Notes: a model not told the origin generated them from the sequence alone. Shown: positions 9,292 through 18,537, counted from the stretch's first letter. The stretch: DNA of 64,000 bases from Psychromonas sp. CNPT3 (GCF_000153405.2 NC_020802.1:639883-703882), one strand, 5' to 3'. A program made the numbers and translations.

Positions 9292-10458
9292 TCATGCAGA
9301 GCCGTCTTTTCTTTCATCTTTTGATAGTAAGTTCGATTTTTGGTTGCGTCTTTTTATGCCATATATACGGCAGGGATCTTCAATATATTTAAAACTAAAG
9401 TGAGCACTAATTAAAACGCAACACACTAGGATGATTGTAGCTATGCTGCCAAGCAGTGGTGAGGTTAATATAATATCAGTTTGAGGATCCACTTTAATTT
9501 TAAATATCACTCTTAGTACTGCGACTGTAAGCCAGATAAATGCCATATGAGAGATATAAATAGAATAGGATACTTTTCCTAGCCATAAAAGAGGAGAGAA
9601 ATTTAATGAATTTGATAAAAAACTTTGTGGGTATATAACTAAAAATAGGATAAGTAATGCGATGACAGGCGGAATAAAAAACTCCAGTTGATTATCATGT
9701 TTTATTAAGAGTAAATAAGACAAGATAGAGAGTAATAGCACTGTATAAAATAATTCTTTAGTCTTTGATAAGTAAGCTATCGGTTTAACTTGGGCTAATT
9801 GATAGAGTCGATGTGCGAATACCCCGATGAAAAACCCATAGGTGCATCGAAAAAAACTAAACTCGCCGTTAAAGGTTAAGCTTGTTTGACCGAGACTAAT
9901 AATGGTTGCAAGTGATAAGGTCGCTAATAATAGGCTAAATGTGGTTCTAAATGAATTTTTAAGGGTAAATATACAGACAACTGCAAATAATATATAAGTA
10001 TAAAATTCAACGCTGATACTCCAACTCGGGCCATTAAAAGAACTGTGCTCTTGTAATCCCATAGATTGAAGTAATAGAAGGTTAAGTATAAAAGACTCCG
10101 CATTGTTGTAAGAAAATGCGGGGTTATTTGCTGTAATACCCATGTATGTTTCAGCTAAATATTTAGCTAACTCAATCGCTAAAAACACGAATAAAAAAAC
10201 AAGGTGTAAAGGGTAAAGTCGCCAAAAACGGGCTGATAAAAAAGCACTAATACTAATTTTATTACCCAGTTTATCACCATAACTGAGTGCCATAACAAAC
10301 CCTGACAGAACAAAGAATAGATCTACCATTAGCCCTGCATTACGGATAAAGCCAAGTGAATGGGCTGGGTATAACCAATCAATATGGTAAAAAACAACGA
10401 GTAATGCTGCAATACCACGTAAAGATTCTAGAGCCGGAAAAAAGGGGCGTTTGGGCAT
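9292..10458 (-). CDS. Acyltransferase family 3 membrane protein (OafA/YrhL-like)
   Basis: This 388-residue integral membrane protein is counted from the ATG at 10458, which has AAGG 7 bases upstream; a GTG 51 bases earlier is also open. The N-terminus 'FFPALESLRGIAALLVVFYHI' carries the family R...H pair (the catalytic His). About ten hydrophobic segments follow, with 'SWSISVEFYTYILFA' and 'SYSIYISH' blocks typical of the family. These enzymes O-acylate (often acetylate) surface sugars such as O-antigen, exopolysaccharide or peptidoglycan. It stands alone with no glycan cluster, so the substrate cannot be named. Confidence 0.88.
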   Translation of the reverse strand: MPKRPFFPALESLRGIAALLVVFYHIDWLYPAHSLGFIRNAGLMVDLFFVLSGFVMALSYGDKLGNKISISAFLSARFWRLYPLHLVFLFVFLAIELAKYLAETYMGITANNPAFSYNNAESFILNLLLLQSMGLQEHSSFNGPSWSISVEFYTYILFAVVCIFTLKNSFRTTFSLLLATLSLATIISLGQTSLTFNGEFSFFRCTYGFFIGVFAHRLYQLAQVKPIAYLSKTKELFYTVLLLSILSYLLLIKHDNQLEFFIPPVIALLILFLVIYPQSFLSNSLNFSPLLWLGKVSYSIYISHMAFIWLTVAVLRVIFKIKVDPQTDIILTSPLLGSIATIILVCCVLISAHFSFKYIEDPCRIYGIKRRNQKSNLLSKDERKDGSA

Positions 10459-10747
10459 GTAATGACCTTGTGATCTCATTATGAATTTTTTGAATTTAGT
10501 GAAAGTCACTAACTCCCGTTCAATGTTAGTCCAGCTAGTATTTTTTTGATAGGCGAGTGTAAAATATATACTTTTTAGCTATATATTTTATGTGTTATTG
10601 CAGTGTGCATCAAATCCCAATGAGCTCCAATACAATTCTAAATAAAGAATGTTCACATGATCCTCGTATTTATAATGAGTGTAAAGACGCATTAATTACA
10701 TTACGCATCAATTAATAGTATTGATTATCATTACCATCGTGATAAGC

Positions 10748-10775
10748 TAAGTGTTATGTTATAACATAACACTTA
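10748..10775. promoter_or_regulatory. Zur-type operator (perfect 28-base palindrome)
   Basis: The sequence is a perfect inverted repeat with core TGTTATGTTATAACATAACA, which matches the gammaproteobacterial Zur box (GTTATA-TATAAC type). It ends in the ribosome-binding site (TAGGAG) of the zinc-independent L31 gene. That gene family is classically repressed by Zur in zinc-replete cells, so position and target agree. Confidence 0.85.
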
Positions 10776-10784
10776 GGAGTTGTA

Positions 10785-11045
10785 ATGAAAAAAGGTATAC
10801 ACCCAAATTATCAAAAAATTGCTTTTCACGATATAGCTGTCGATAAATATTTTATTGTAGGCTCTACATTGAAAACGGCTAAAACAATAGAAATAGAGGG
10901 AATTATATATCCATATGTTGCATTAGATATATCTAGTCAATCGCATCCGTTTTATACAGGAAAACAAAAAATGCTTCAAAGTGATGGTCGAGTCGCACTA
11001 TTTAATCGCCGCTTTAGTGGCTCAAATAGTAAAAAAGAGGTGTGA
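10785..11045 (+). CDS. rpmE2: Ribosomal protein L31 type B (zinc-independent paralogue)
   Basis: This 86-residue protein opens '[10 protein letters not shown]', has the L31 block '[11 protein letters not shown]', and ends '[10 protein letters not shown]' before a Ser/Lys tail. It lacks the Cys ligands of the zinc-binding L31 form, so it is the YkgM-type substitute used under zinc shortage to free zinc from ribosomes. The start is preceded by TAGGAG with 5-base spacing. A Zur-like palindrome covers the leader, and the L36 paralogue follows by 1 base. Confidence 0.95.
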   Translation: MKKGIHPNYQKIAFHDIAVDKYFIVGSTLKTAKTIEIEGIIYPYVALDISSQSHPFYTGKQKMLQSDGRVALFNRRFSGSNSKKEV

Positions 11046-11046
11046 T

Positions 11047-11190
11047 ATGAAGGTTTTAAGTTCACTTAAAAGTGCTAAGAAGAGGCACCCAGATTGTCAG
11101 ATTGTTAAACGTCGTGGTCGTGTTTATGTTATTTGTAAGGCGAACCCTAGGTTCAAAGCCGTTCAGGGAGGAACGAAAAAACGTACTTAA
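11047..11190 (+). CDS. rpmJ2: Ribosomal protein L36 type B (zinc-independent paralogue)
   Basis: The true start is the ATG at 11047 (one base after the rpmE2 stop), giving 47 residues: '[20 protein letters not shown]' then '[18 protein letters not shown]'. This is the YkgO-type L36 with the conserved KRRGR-hV-C-NPRFKARQG pattern. It is co-transcribed with rpmE2 under the same Zur-like operator and replaces zinc-binding L36 in zinc-starved cells. A terminator follows at 11327. Confidence 0.93.
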   Translation: MKVLSSLKSAKKRHPDCQIVKRRGRVYVICKANPRFKAVQGGTKKRT

Positions 11191-11770
11191 GCTTTAATAT
11201 AACGGCAGAGTGTGATCTTATTCGATTCAAAGGTTTATAATGACTAAATTGTGTATCCATGAATTAAAAATCCCACTCCAAAACGTGTGTCAGTTTAAGT
11301 TCGTTTAAGCTATACATAAAACAACAAAGCCTTAGCTTACGCTAGGGCTTTATTGTTCCTCGCATAATTTAAAGCTTATCTACATTTCTTAAATACCCGC
11401 TAATAAATTAAATATATGCCTTAGATAATTTTCTGCTTTTAATATTTTTTATTTTTTGTGCTGATCCGTGCAAAATTAATTTTAAAGGGACTCATTAAAT
11501 CTAATTATTTCCTGTATTTTTGAATGGATTTACCTTTGCAAAGTTATGTCATCAAAAAACCTGTACATCCGTATGTAGTATTTATCCACGGACAGGAAAA
11601 TGCGATTAAATTCACTGTGATCTGGCTTGTGATACATGTCATAAATCCATCATGTAATTATAATCAAAATCAAAATAGGATAGATATCACGGTTAGTTAT
11701 TGTTTATGTTGAGATAATTAATGGCGAAATAATAAACAATTAAATTCAATTCAATTAAATAGGGACATTT
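11191..11770. other. Intergenic region upstream of the M28 peptidase
   Basis: Apart from the terminator at 11327-11354 it holds no supported gene. A 62-codon frame (11524-11712) has no ribosome-binding site or recognisable content. The AT-rich 11400-11770 part presumably contains the peptidase promoter; the last bases AATAGGGAC are its ribosome-binding site. Confidence 0.5.
11327..11354 (+). terminator. Terminator of the rpmE2-rpmJ2 operon
   Basis: Arms AAAGCCTTAGC (11327-11337) and GCTAGGGCTTT (11342-11352) pair over 11 positions with one wobble and loop TTAC, followed by a short T-rich tail. Confidence 0.7.
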
Positions 11771-12910
11771 ATGAAGAAAAATATATTTTGTTATTCGATG
11801 CTGATGGTAGCTCTTACGCTTTCTGGTTGTAATAGTGACAATGTGAAAGTCGATGAAAATACAGACATTAACTACGGTGTTAAAGCGATAGATTACTTGG
11901 TTGAAATAGCAGATGAAACGCAGGGAATTGGAGCTAGAAAAGCCAGTACAGCTAAAGAAATAGAAATGGGTGAGTGGATCTACGATAAGTTAACAGGTTT
12001 TGGTTATGATGTAACAGTTCAACCTTTTACTTACACCAAAAAAGTGAAAGATGTTGAGACTACTTATGAGTCTAATAATTATATTATTGAAAAAAAAGGT
12101 GCGCAAGATAAAACGATTGTACTTTCTGCTCATTATGATTCTACGGGCGTAGATCATGGCTCTTTAGGCGCTACAGATAACGGCGCTGGCCTTGCTGCTG
12201 CTATTGCCATTGCTGAAAAATTGAAGGTAATCGAATTACCTTATAATGTTCGCATATTAATTCCTGGCGCAGAAGAAAATGGCTTGAATGGCTCTCTTGC
12301 TTATGTAAAACAAGCCCTGGTAGATGGTGATTTAGATAATGTCATCGCCATGATCAATTATGACACGATCGGAGGGGGAGATATTGTTTATGTTCACGCT
12401 GCACATTCTGATTATGAAGAGTATAAATCAGTTTGTGAGAAGTTAGGACTTACCGAGTCTGATTACAATAAAGGCACCAGCATTAGAGATGCGATGTTAC
12501 AAGCTTCTATTGATGTGAATGGAGATGATAATAAATATATTATTCATCCAACACTAGCTGGATATCCAGAAGGCGAAACCGGATCATGGTCTGATCACGC
12601 AGGATTTGCATGTGCAGGGATACCGATTGCTTATGTAGAAGCAACTAACTTTAATATTAACGGTCATGACGGATATGATGGATATTCACAAACTACGAAT
12701 CCAAAATTGTGGGATTGTTATGATAGCAAGACTAAAACCGCTTGTGATAGAGATGCAGAAACTAAATGGGGAAAAATTTGGCATACTGAATTTGATCGCT
12801 TAGATAAATTAAGTGAAATATTTCCTGGTCGTGTAGACAAGCAAGTAAGTGATAATGTAAATATCGTTCTTGAGTTTTTGAGTAATGAAAAATACTTAAA
12901 GGCTAATTAA
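11771..12910 (+). CDS. M28 family metallo-aminopeptidase lipoprotein
   Basis: This 379-residue protein has a lipoprotein signal: a hydrophobic N-terminus ending in the lipobox LSGC (Cys20), so it is exported and lipid-anchored. The M28 zinc site is visible: 'SAHYDS' (His, first ligand), 'GATDNGAG' (bridging Asp), 'GAEENGLNGS' (catalytic Glu pair), 'NYDTIG' and a late 'SDHAGF' His. The family releases N-terminal amino acids from peptides. It probably feeds amino acids to a marine heterotroph. The ribosome-binding site AGGGA is well placed. A terminator follows at 12976. It is flanked by gene-free stretches, so it looks monocistronic. Confidence 0.9.
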   Translation: MKKNIFCYSMLMVALTLSGCNSDNVKVDENTDINYGVKAIDYLVEIADETQGIGARKASTAKEIEMGEWIYDKLTGFGYDVTVQPFTYTKKVKDVETTYESNNYIIEKKGAQDKTIVLSAHYDSTGVDHGSLGATDNGAGLAAAIAIAEKLKVIELPYNVRILIPGAEENGLNGSLAYVKQALVDGDLDNVIAMINYDTIGGGDIVYVHAAHSDYEEYKSVCEKLGLTESDYNKGTSIRDAMLQASIDVNGDDNKYIIHPTLAGYPEGETGSWSDHAGFACAGIPIAYVEATNFNINGHDGYDGYSQTTNPKLWDCYDSKTKTACDRDAETKWGKIWHTEFDRLDKLSEIFPGRVDKQVSDNVNIVLEFLSNEKYLKAN

Positions 12911-12975
12911 GAAAGGTGCATTTTACTCCATTATTTATTGAAGAATGGTAAATAGTAAGGGGAAAAAACAAAGAT

Positions 12976-13006
12976 AAAAAACCTCAATATTCATTGAGGT
13001 TTTTTT
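12976..13006 (+). terminator. Terminator of the M28 peptidase gene
   Basis: The stem AAAAAACCTCAAT / ATTGAGGTTTTTT closes a loop of about five bases and ends in a T run. It is a strong intrinsic terminator that would also work in the opposite direction. Confidence 0.88.
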
Positions 13007-13042
13007 ATATAAATACAATTTAAAGCTTCGATTTTATTTTGG

Positions 13043-13068
13043 CATAACCATAACCATAACCATAACCA
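13043..13068. repeat. Short tandem repeat of a six-base unit (ATAACC)
   Basis: Four consecutive copies of the hexamer CATAAC/ATAACC are visible in non-coding DNA downstream of the peptidase terminator. It is a simple-sequence tract prone to slippage; no function is apparent. Confidence 0.8.
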
Positions 13069-13354
13069 TCATTCATCAACACATCACTCTCATCTCTTTT
13101 AGTCATCTGTTTGTTATCTATTATGTGGAGCTAAAGAGAGTCTTTTTTCAAATGTTATTATTCAATGCATTCTATTTTTTAGAGTATGGGCTTTCGTATT
13201 AAGCTGTGGGAAAACGGTTTAGGAAGGAAATAATCAAATAGATTTAATTCTATATTTAGAGTAGATGTCGTAGCTGGAAGTGTATAAAAGAGTGATCTTG
13301 TGATGGCACTAAAAAGTCTGAGATAGTTAATATATGAAGGGCTATTACTAGAAA

Positions 13355-13382
13355 TGAGGATCTTACATTAGTAAGATCCTCA
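13355..13382 (-). terminator. Hairpin downstream of the triple-RidA gene
   Basis: A perfect 12-bp stem (TGAGGATCTTAC / GTAAGATCCTCA) has loop ATTA. A second smaller hairpin (GTCAGTT/AACTGAC, 13388-13405) lies nearer the gene. The T run on the reverse strand is weak, so the hairpin may protect the 3' end rather than terminate efficiently. Confidence 0.6.
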
Positions 13383-13419
13383 CTAAAGTCAGTTCTAAAA
13401 CTGACACATATAATATGGT

Positions 13420-14658
13420 TTATGCTTGTGGAGGCGTACCTTCACAGTTAGAAACCACTGCATCAAGTTGTACTAATGCATTCATTGGGATAGCAGATAC
13501 TGCTACTACTGTTCTCGCAGGAAGGTCGCCTTTGAAGAACGTTGTGTAAACTTCGTTAAGTGCATCCATATCTTCGATATTTTTAACTTGGATATTTACT
13601 TTAACAATATCGTCCATTACGTGATCAACACTTTCGATGATAGCTTTAATATTATTAAGACACTGTGTAACTTGCTCTTTTATTCCACCGGCTACCATTG
13701 CATTTGTTTTTGGATCAACAGGTAATTGACCAGAAACGTTATTGTAATGAGAAAAAGCAACGGTATGTGAATAATCCATTTTTGGTGCATTTTCAGTATT
13801 GCTTGCTTCAATGATAAGTAGGCGAGAATCTTCAGGAAGTTGTGGTGCTGTACCGTCTCCGTGTGCAACAACGGTATCAATTGCAATCAAAGCATCCATT
13901 GGTAATGCTGACGCGCTAATTGTTGTGCGTGTAGGAACGTAGCTTGGGAAGAATTTTGCAAAAACTTCGTTTACAACGTCAATGTCAGCAATGTTTTTAA
14001 GGAAGATAGTTGTTTTAACAACATCATTCATTACATGATCAATGCTTTCTAAAATCGCTTTCATGTTGTTTAGGCATTGCTCTGTTTGCTCTTTAACACC
14101 ACCCGTTACCATTTTACCTGTTTTAGGATCAACAGGTAATTGAGCTGAAAGGTTATTGTAATGAGAGAATGCAACAGTTTGTGTAGAGATAGCACATTGT
14201 GGTGCATTTTCTGTGTTTCTTGCATTTTTGATAAGAGGACAAGCCGCTTGTGGTGTTGTACCTTCGCCATTTGAGATAAGCGCTTCAATTTGTAGTAATG
14301 CACCTTGCATAGGTAACGCAGCTACTGCAACAGTAGTACGTGTAGGAAGGTAGCTTTGGAAGAATGTTTTATAAACTTCGTTGATAGCTGCAAGATCTGA
14401 GATATCTTTAACAAAGATAGTCATTTTAACCACGTCATCCATAACATGATCGATACTTTCTACGATGGCTTTAATATTTTTTAAACACTGTTCAGTTTGC
14501 TCTTTAACACCGCCAGCGACCATGTTACCTGTTTTAGGATCAATCGGTAATTGAGCTGAAATATTATTATAATGAGAGAATGCAACTGTCTGTGTAGATA
14601 GAGCACTTTTTGGTGCGTTGTCAGTGTTTCTTGATGCTTTTATGATGTCGCTAGTCAT
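13420..14658 (-). CDS. Triple tandem RidA/YjgF-domain protein
   Basis: This 412-residue protein is three RidA (imine/enamine deaminase) domains joined head to tail: about 1-137, 138-275 and 276-412. Each repeat contains 'NT(D/E)NAPK', 'TVAFSHYNN', '(V/I)DPKT', 'GG(V/I)KEQ..QCL.N(I/M)KAI.ES.DHVM', 'NEV', a 'P(T/A)RT' block with the RidA substrate-binding Arg, and 'LPM'. The late Glu of classical RidA survives in domain 1 (QIEAL) but is Asp in domains 2 and 3. Ordinary RidA is a homotrimer of about 130-residue chains with active sites between subunits, so this chain could fold as a one-chain trimer. The repeats are similar at DNA level, so duplication within the gene is likely. RidA normally clears reactive 2-aminoacrylate. 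No biosynthetic neighbour is present. Confidence 0.9.
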   Translation of the reverse strand: MTSDIIKASRNTDNAPKSALSTQTVAFSHYNNISAQLPIDPKTGNMVAGGVKEQTEQCLKNIKAIVESIDHVMDDVVKMTIFVKDISDLAAINEVYKTFFQSYLPTRTTVAVAALPMQGALLQIEALISNGEGTTPQAACPLIKNARNTENAPQCAISTQTVAFSHYNNLSAQLPVDPKTGKMVTGGVKEQTEQCLNNMKAILESIDHVMNDVVKTTIFLKNIADIDVVNEVFAKFFPSYVPTRTTISASALPMDALIAIDTVVAHGDGTAPQLPEDSRLLIIEASNTENAPKMDYSHTVAFSHYNNVSGQLPVDPKTNAMVAGGIKEQVTQCLNNIKAIIESVDHVMDDIVKVNIQVKNIEDMDALNEVYTTFFKGDLPARTVVAVSAIPMNALVQLDAVVSNCEGTPPQA

Positions 14659-15357
14659 ACGATATGTATCCTATTTTATATGATTTATAATTCCATGTGG
14701 TGGCTGGAGTATACGTATTAGGAACGAACAATCTTTGAACTTACTCACAAAAAAATCATTGAATACATTCGATCTGATTGATTTTAAATGCTTTATTATG
14801 CGAAATACCCTTTTTATTACAAAGGATTTAAATGATAGTGTTTTTTTTAAACTATTGATTCTATTGAATTTGATTTTTAACTGTTTTAGGTGGTGGATAT
14901 CATCATTTAATTTACATAACAAATTATGCAAATTAAGTGCTTATCTATGTATAAAGTGGTAGGTTTTTTTTGTGGTAAATTGCCAACTCAAGCATGTTTT
15001 TATTTGGGATCTAATTTGACTTATATCAATTTAGATACTTATTTGATTTTATATGCGTATAAAAAAGGCTCTTTATCTAAAACAGAACGCATTTAGGATG
15101 AGAATGTTTGTGAGTTGTTCTTTGATTTTTGGATGCAGGTTAAGAAGCAAGTCGCTTAATATCAGTATGGATAATAGACGGAAAAAACGATCTAAAATTT
15201 TTATATTATAGATTGAAGATTATTAAGTACGCTTATAATATGTTGTTTAACCCCTTTCGAAGGGCTTTAGCTATTTAGGTGATCGTTGTTTAATACGCAC
15301 ATGCCCCATTATTCAGGGCGTATGTACGTATAACTTTGGATAAAAATAAAACAATTA
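14659..15357. other. AT-rich spacer between the triple-RidA and sulfatase genes
   Basis: About 700 bases without a supported gene. Overlapping open frames on both strands at 14671-14962 are low-complexity (Phe/Leu/Ile/Asn/Lys) and arise from AT richness. An imperfect hairpin near 15296-15335 (ACGCACATGCCCC...GGGCGTATGTACG) could end sulfatase transcription. The promoter of the RidA-triplet gene must lie just above 14658. Confidence 0.5.
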
Positions 15358-17316
15358 TTATCGCGTTGTATTTAGCGAACGATAATAACCTTTATCGTAG
15401 GCTAAGCTACCCCAAAGCGCATTTGCTTTCGCCTTTTTAATGATAGATTTAGGCATTTTTTTAGAGGTTAAATCTTTGGATATCGGATCATAGCTAAAAC
15501 CAAGTGCGTCTTTTTCGGATTGTAAAATGACAACGTCATTATTATTATCCATCCATGCGAAACTCTTATAAAACTGCATCATAGCGCGTAAATTTTTATT
15601 AGGAATGTCCTTCGTCATATCATGGCCAATCATGGGATTAATACTGTCAATACCAATTAAAGATAATAAAGTAGGTGCTAAATCAATATTACTGGTTAAG
15701 CGATCGTCTTTTCTTGGTGCAATACCTTTACCTATAATAACGCCCGGTATGTGGAAATTATTGATAGGCACTAATTGGTCGCCATAAGCTCGGGAGTCAT
15801 GATCTGCTACAACAATAAAGATTGTATTATCCCAATAATCAGATGATTTTGCTTGTTTGAAAAATTTACCAAGCGCAAAGTCTGAGTATTTAACTGCATT
15901 TTCACGGGTCTGTGCGGGCTTATTGTAAGGTGTGATTTTTCCATCGGGATAATCAAAAGGGCTATGGTTTGATGAGGTAAAGACTAAACTGAAAAAGGGT
16001 TTATCTTGTTTATTTAATTGTGTAAATTGAGTGTGTGCCTGTTGGTATAAATCTTCATCAGATGCCCCCCATGATCCTACAAATTCTGGATCATCAAAAG
16101 TAGCAAAATCTTGAATGTCAGAGAAACCATTGCCTAAGAAAAAGCTTTTCATATTGTCAAAGTGACTTTCCCCGCCGTATACAAATTGCGTATGGTAACC
16201 TTTGCTTTTTAGTAAATCTGCAATCGTAAAAAAGTTACTTTGGCTTTTACCTAACTTAACAACTGCGCGAGCCGGCGTCGGAGAAAAACCACTTACCATA
16301 GCTTCAATACCACGTGCTGAGCGTGTGCCTGTTGCGTATAAACGAGTAAAACTCCAACCCTCTTGTATTAAAGTATCAAGATTTGGGGTAAGTGGTAATC
16401 CTCCTAATGCACCAACATAACGAGCCCCTAAACTTTCTTGCAATAAAATTACGAGGTTTTTCGGTTTCCCTTGATAAGACGCAGTATGTGCTGTCATGGT
16501 TGGCAGTTTAGGGTAAGGGAAATCTAAGCTGTTTTTGCCCATTGTAGAGCGAATATTATCGATAATATCTTGCTCTTTCATTTTACCGTAATGCTTAAAG
16601 GCGTTATCTTCACAGCTCATTTGTTTTACCGCAAATAACATTGAATATGCCGAATTTAAGACTAAATCATTCACTAAAGGATCGGTAGAAAAAGCAACGA
16701 CTGCTGGGTTTAATGGTCGATGCCCAAGAGATGATCGCGCACCAATAAAAGCTAATAGCAACATTGTTATTGCGAGAAGGGGGCGCCAATACCAAGGAGA
16801 AAACCTAAGGTTGGTAACTAAATAAGCACTTAGTTTCCATCCAAAAAACAGTGTGAAGAGGCTAACGATACTGCCAATAAAGAGCTCTAATTTATACCCT
16901 CCCCATAACATTGAAAAGACTTCTTTGGGATAAATTAAATATTCAATAAAGAGTCTATTTGGGCGTGCGTCATACTCTAAAATAAAGGCAGGGGTCGCCA
17001 CTTCCATATAAACGATGAACCACAACCCAAGAACAATCCAAACCCGAAAAAACACTAGCCATAGTTTACCTACTTTTGAATTACTCGCAAAAAGGCAGGT
17101 CAGAAGTGTCGGTAATATAAGGAGATAACAGAGACTCGATATATCAATACGCAAACCGCTAAGAAAAATAGGTAACCACCCCTCGACGGCGTTAACGCGT
17201 TCGAAATGCCAGATGCTTAAGCTTAAGCGTGAAAAGGTGAGTATGAGTAAATACAATAAAAAGACGGCTAATATAGGATAAGCAATACCTAGTTTTTTTT
17301 TTAAAATTTCGTTCAT
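15358..17316 (-). CDS. LtaS/Mdo-type membrane sulfatase (phosphoglycerol transferase family)
   Basis: This 652-residue protein has about five N-terminal membrane segments in the first 190 residues and a periplasmic alkaline-phosphatase-fold domain from about 270. Features seen: 'VILLQESLGARYVGALGG' (first metal-binding Glu), 'YATGTRSARGIEAM' (the nucleophile Thr of LTA-synthase-type enzymes), 'VYGGESHFDN' and 'FIVVADHDSRAYG' (Asp-His metal ligands). The family moves phosphoglycerol or phosphoethanolamine from phospholipids to cell-surface glycans. In Gram-negatives likely products are modified periplasmic glucans or LPS, but the acceptor cannot be told. It is monocistronic. The ribosome-binding site is weak. 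Confidence 0.88.
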   Translation of the reverse strand: MNEILKKKLGIAYPILAVFLLYLLILTFSRLSLSIWHFERVNAVEGWLPIFLSGLRIDISSLCYLLILPTLLTCLFASNSKVGKLWLVFFRVWIVLGLWFIVYMEVATPAFILEYDARPNRLFIEYLIYPKEVFSMLWGGYKLELFIGSIVSLFTLFFGWKLSAYLVTNLRFSPWYWRPLLAITMLLLAFIGARSSLGHRPLNPAVVAFSTDPLVNDLVLNSAYSMLFAVKQMSCEDNAFKHYGKMKEQDIIDNIRSTMGKNSLDFPYPKLPTMTAHTASYQGKPKNLVILLQESLGARYVGALGGLPLTPNLDTLIQEGWSFTRLYATGTRSARGIEAMVSGFSPTPARAVVKLGKSQSNFFTIADLLKSKGYHTQFVYGGESHFDNMKSFFLGNGFSDIQDFATFDDPEFVGSWGASDEDLYQQAHTQFTQLNKQDKPFFSLVFTSSNHSPFDYPDGKITPYNKPAQTRENAVKYSDFALGKFFKQAKSSDYWDNTIFIVVADHDSRAYGDQLVPINNFHIPGVIIGKGIAPRKDDRLTSNIDLAPTLLSLIGIDSINPMIGHDMTKDIPNKNLRAMMQFYKSFAWMDNNNDVVILQSEKDALGFSYDPISKDLTSKKMPKSIIKKAKANALWGSLAYDKGYYRSLNTTR

Positions 17317-18063
17317 TATTAAATTATTCCATTAATTTATATTTAAAGTAATTATCGTCATCTATTCCTTTGACGATTGAATGTAAGGTTGATGTTTTAG
17401 TTTATGTCTCTAAGTTAATGTTGCGATCCAATAAATAAGGCGGTCCCTTTATATCGAGAGTTGCCATTATTTTATGAGTATAGTTAGCATAATACAATAG
17501 GGAAATTGTGCTAACACTGAAGTGTCAGTGACTTTTTTGTTGTAAATGTACTTAAATTCAAGTTTTCAGTAAATTCGTTATATCGTGATTGAGGCTATGT
17601 ACTTTTTGAAAATAATTTATAGTGAATTTTATTTTTTATCTCTAATACTTATCAGTGTTTTTTTAGTTTAACGTCATGATATTAGATTTTTTATGGGGGA
17701 TCGACCCATGAATTATTTTTTATCTAGATAGTTTATTATCGATGAATAAAAGTAGCTAGCGTCAATGTTGAAGCCTAGTTATCCGCGCGTTTTCACGCCA
17801 AAGCAATGCTCTTGTCTTTAGAAATGTACTTTATTTTCATCCTTACTTATATTTTAGTCCTTGTGATAGGTGTAACTGAAAAATCAATGCCACAGATCTG
17901 TTTGTTATTGCTATTTATTGGTTAAGGATTAATTTCATATGATCGCGATATTTATTGATGAATAGGTACAGAGAAAATATGTGTAAGCATTAATACTTCT
18001 CAACTATAAAACAAAGGTTTGTGGTTTTTTTAGAGGGGTAATTGAATATATTCGCTTAAAAAA

Positions 18064-18088
18064 TAACCCACAATTAAACAATGGTTGA
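18064..18088 (+). promoter_or_regulatory. Possible type 2 IscR site ahead of suf
   Basis: The sequence TAACCCACAATTAAACAATG followed by GTTGA fits the type 2 IscR pattern (CC-x-Y-A, 7 bases, T-R-x-G-G) except for one base (A for T). In E. coli IscR activates suf through such a site in iron limitation or oxidative stress. iscR is not in this window. Confidence 0.45.
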
Positions 18089-18090
18089 TA

Positions 18091-18111
18091 TGCGCATGAT
18101 AATCATTACTA
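18091..18111 (+). promoter_or_regulatory. Fur box upstream of the suf operon
   Basis: TGATAAT-C-ATTACTA matches the 7-1-7 Fur pattern (TGATAAT-N-ATTATCA) at 12 of 14 positions. It lies about 40 bases before sufA. Iron repression of suf through Fur is well established in enterics. Confidence 0.65.
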
Positions 18112-18147
18112 TTGGGTGGTTGAGATTATTTTATGGAGCCTTTGATT

Positions 18148-18516
18148 ATGTCCACAGACGTTAATTTTTTTAAGCCGAATGACGAGCAATACTTAGGGGT
18201 ATCGATAACCCCTAATGCTGCCAAATATATTTTATCTTTAATAGCACAAGATCCACTATTATTGGGACTGCGCCTCGGTGTCAGAAAGTCCGGTTGTGCC
18301 GGATTTGCTTATGATCTAAGTCTGGTAAAAGAAAAGCTGATCGATGATTTAGTGTTTGAAAAAAAGGGCGGAAAACTTTTTGTCAGTACAGACATGATAA
18401 AATATGTTGATGGTACCACGGTTGATTATGTCACCATTGGGCTCAATAGCATGTTTACTTATAGTAATCCAAAAGCATCACAAACGTGTGGTTGTGGTGA
18501 AAGCTTTAATGTTTAG
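18148..18516 (+). CDS. sufA: Fe-S cluster assembly A-type carrier SufA
   Basis: The ATG at 18148 has GGAG 9 bases upstream and gives 122 residues, the usual SufA length; an in-frame ATG 15 bases earlier lacks a site. It is a HesB/IscA-family protein with the three cluster-binding cysteines: 'RKSGCAGFAY' mid-protein and C-terminal 'TCGCGESF'. It accepts Fe-S clusters from SufBCD and passes them to apoproteins. It is first in the sufABCDSE operon, 21 bases before sufB. Confidence 0.93.
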   Translation: MSTDVNFFKPNDEQYLGVSITPNAAKYILSLIAQDPLLLGLRLGVRKSGCAGFAYDLSLVKEKLIDDLVFEKKGGKLFVSTDMIKYVDGTTVDYVTIGLNSMFTYSNPKASQTCGCGESFNV

Positions 18517-18537
18517 ATATGTTATTGAGAAATAAAA

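Larger units (their letters stand above)
12911..13419. other. Intergenic region with terminators and a hexamer repeat
   Basis: It holds the peptidase terminator, a short (ATAACC)n tract at 13043-13068 and two hairpins that lie 3' of the RidA-triplet gene. No gene was seen. Confidence 0.55.
17317..18147. other. Long promoter region between the sulfatase and suf operon
   Basis: This 830-base divergent gap has no gene. The last 90 bases hold IscR-like and Fur-like motifs (separate entries). The rest is AT-rich and shows nothing recognisable. Confidence 0.55.

Noticed and set aside
11524-11712. 62-codon frame upstream of the M28 peptidase
   Set aside because: No ribosome-binding site, random-looking sequence in a long promoter region.
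13043-13068. CRISPR-like tandem units
   Set aside because: Units are only six bases with no spacers, so it is a simple-sequence repeat.
14671-14962. Overlapping open frames of 75-86 codons on both strands
   Set aside because: AT-driven Phe/Leu/Ile/Lys/Asn composition, no ribosome-binding site, no recognisable motif.
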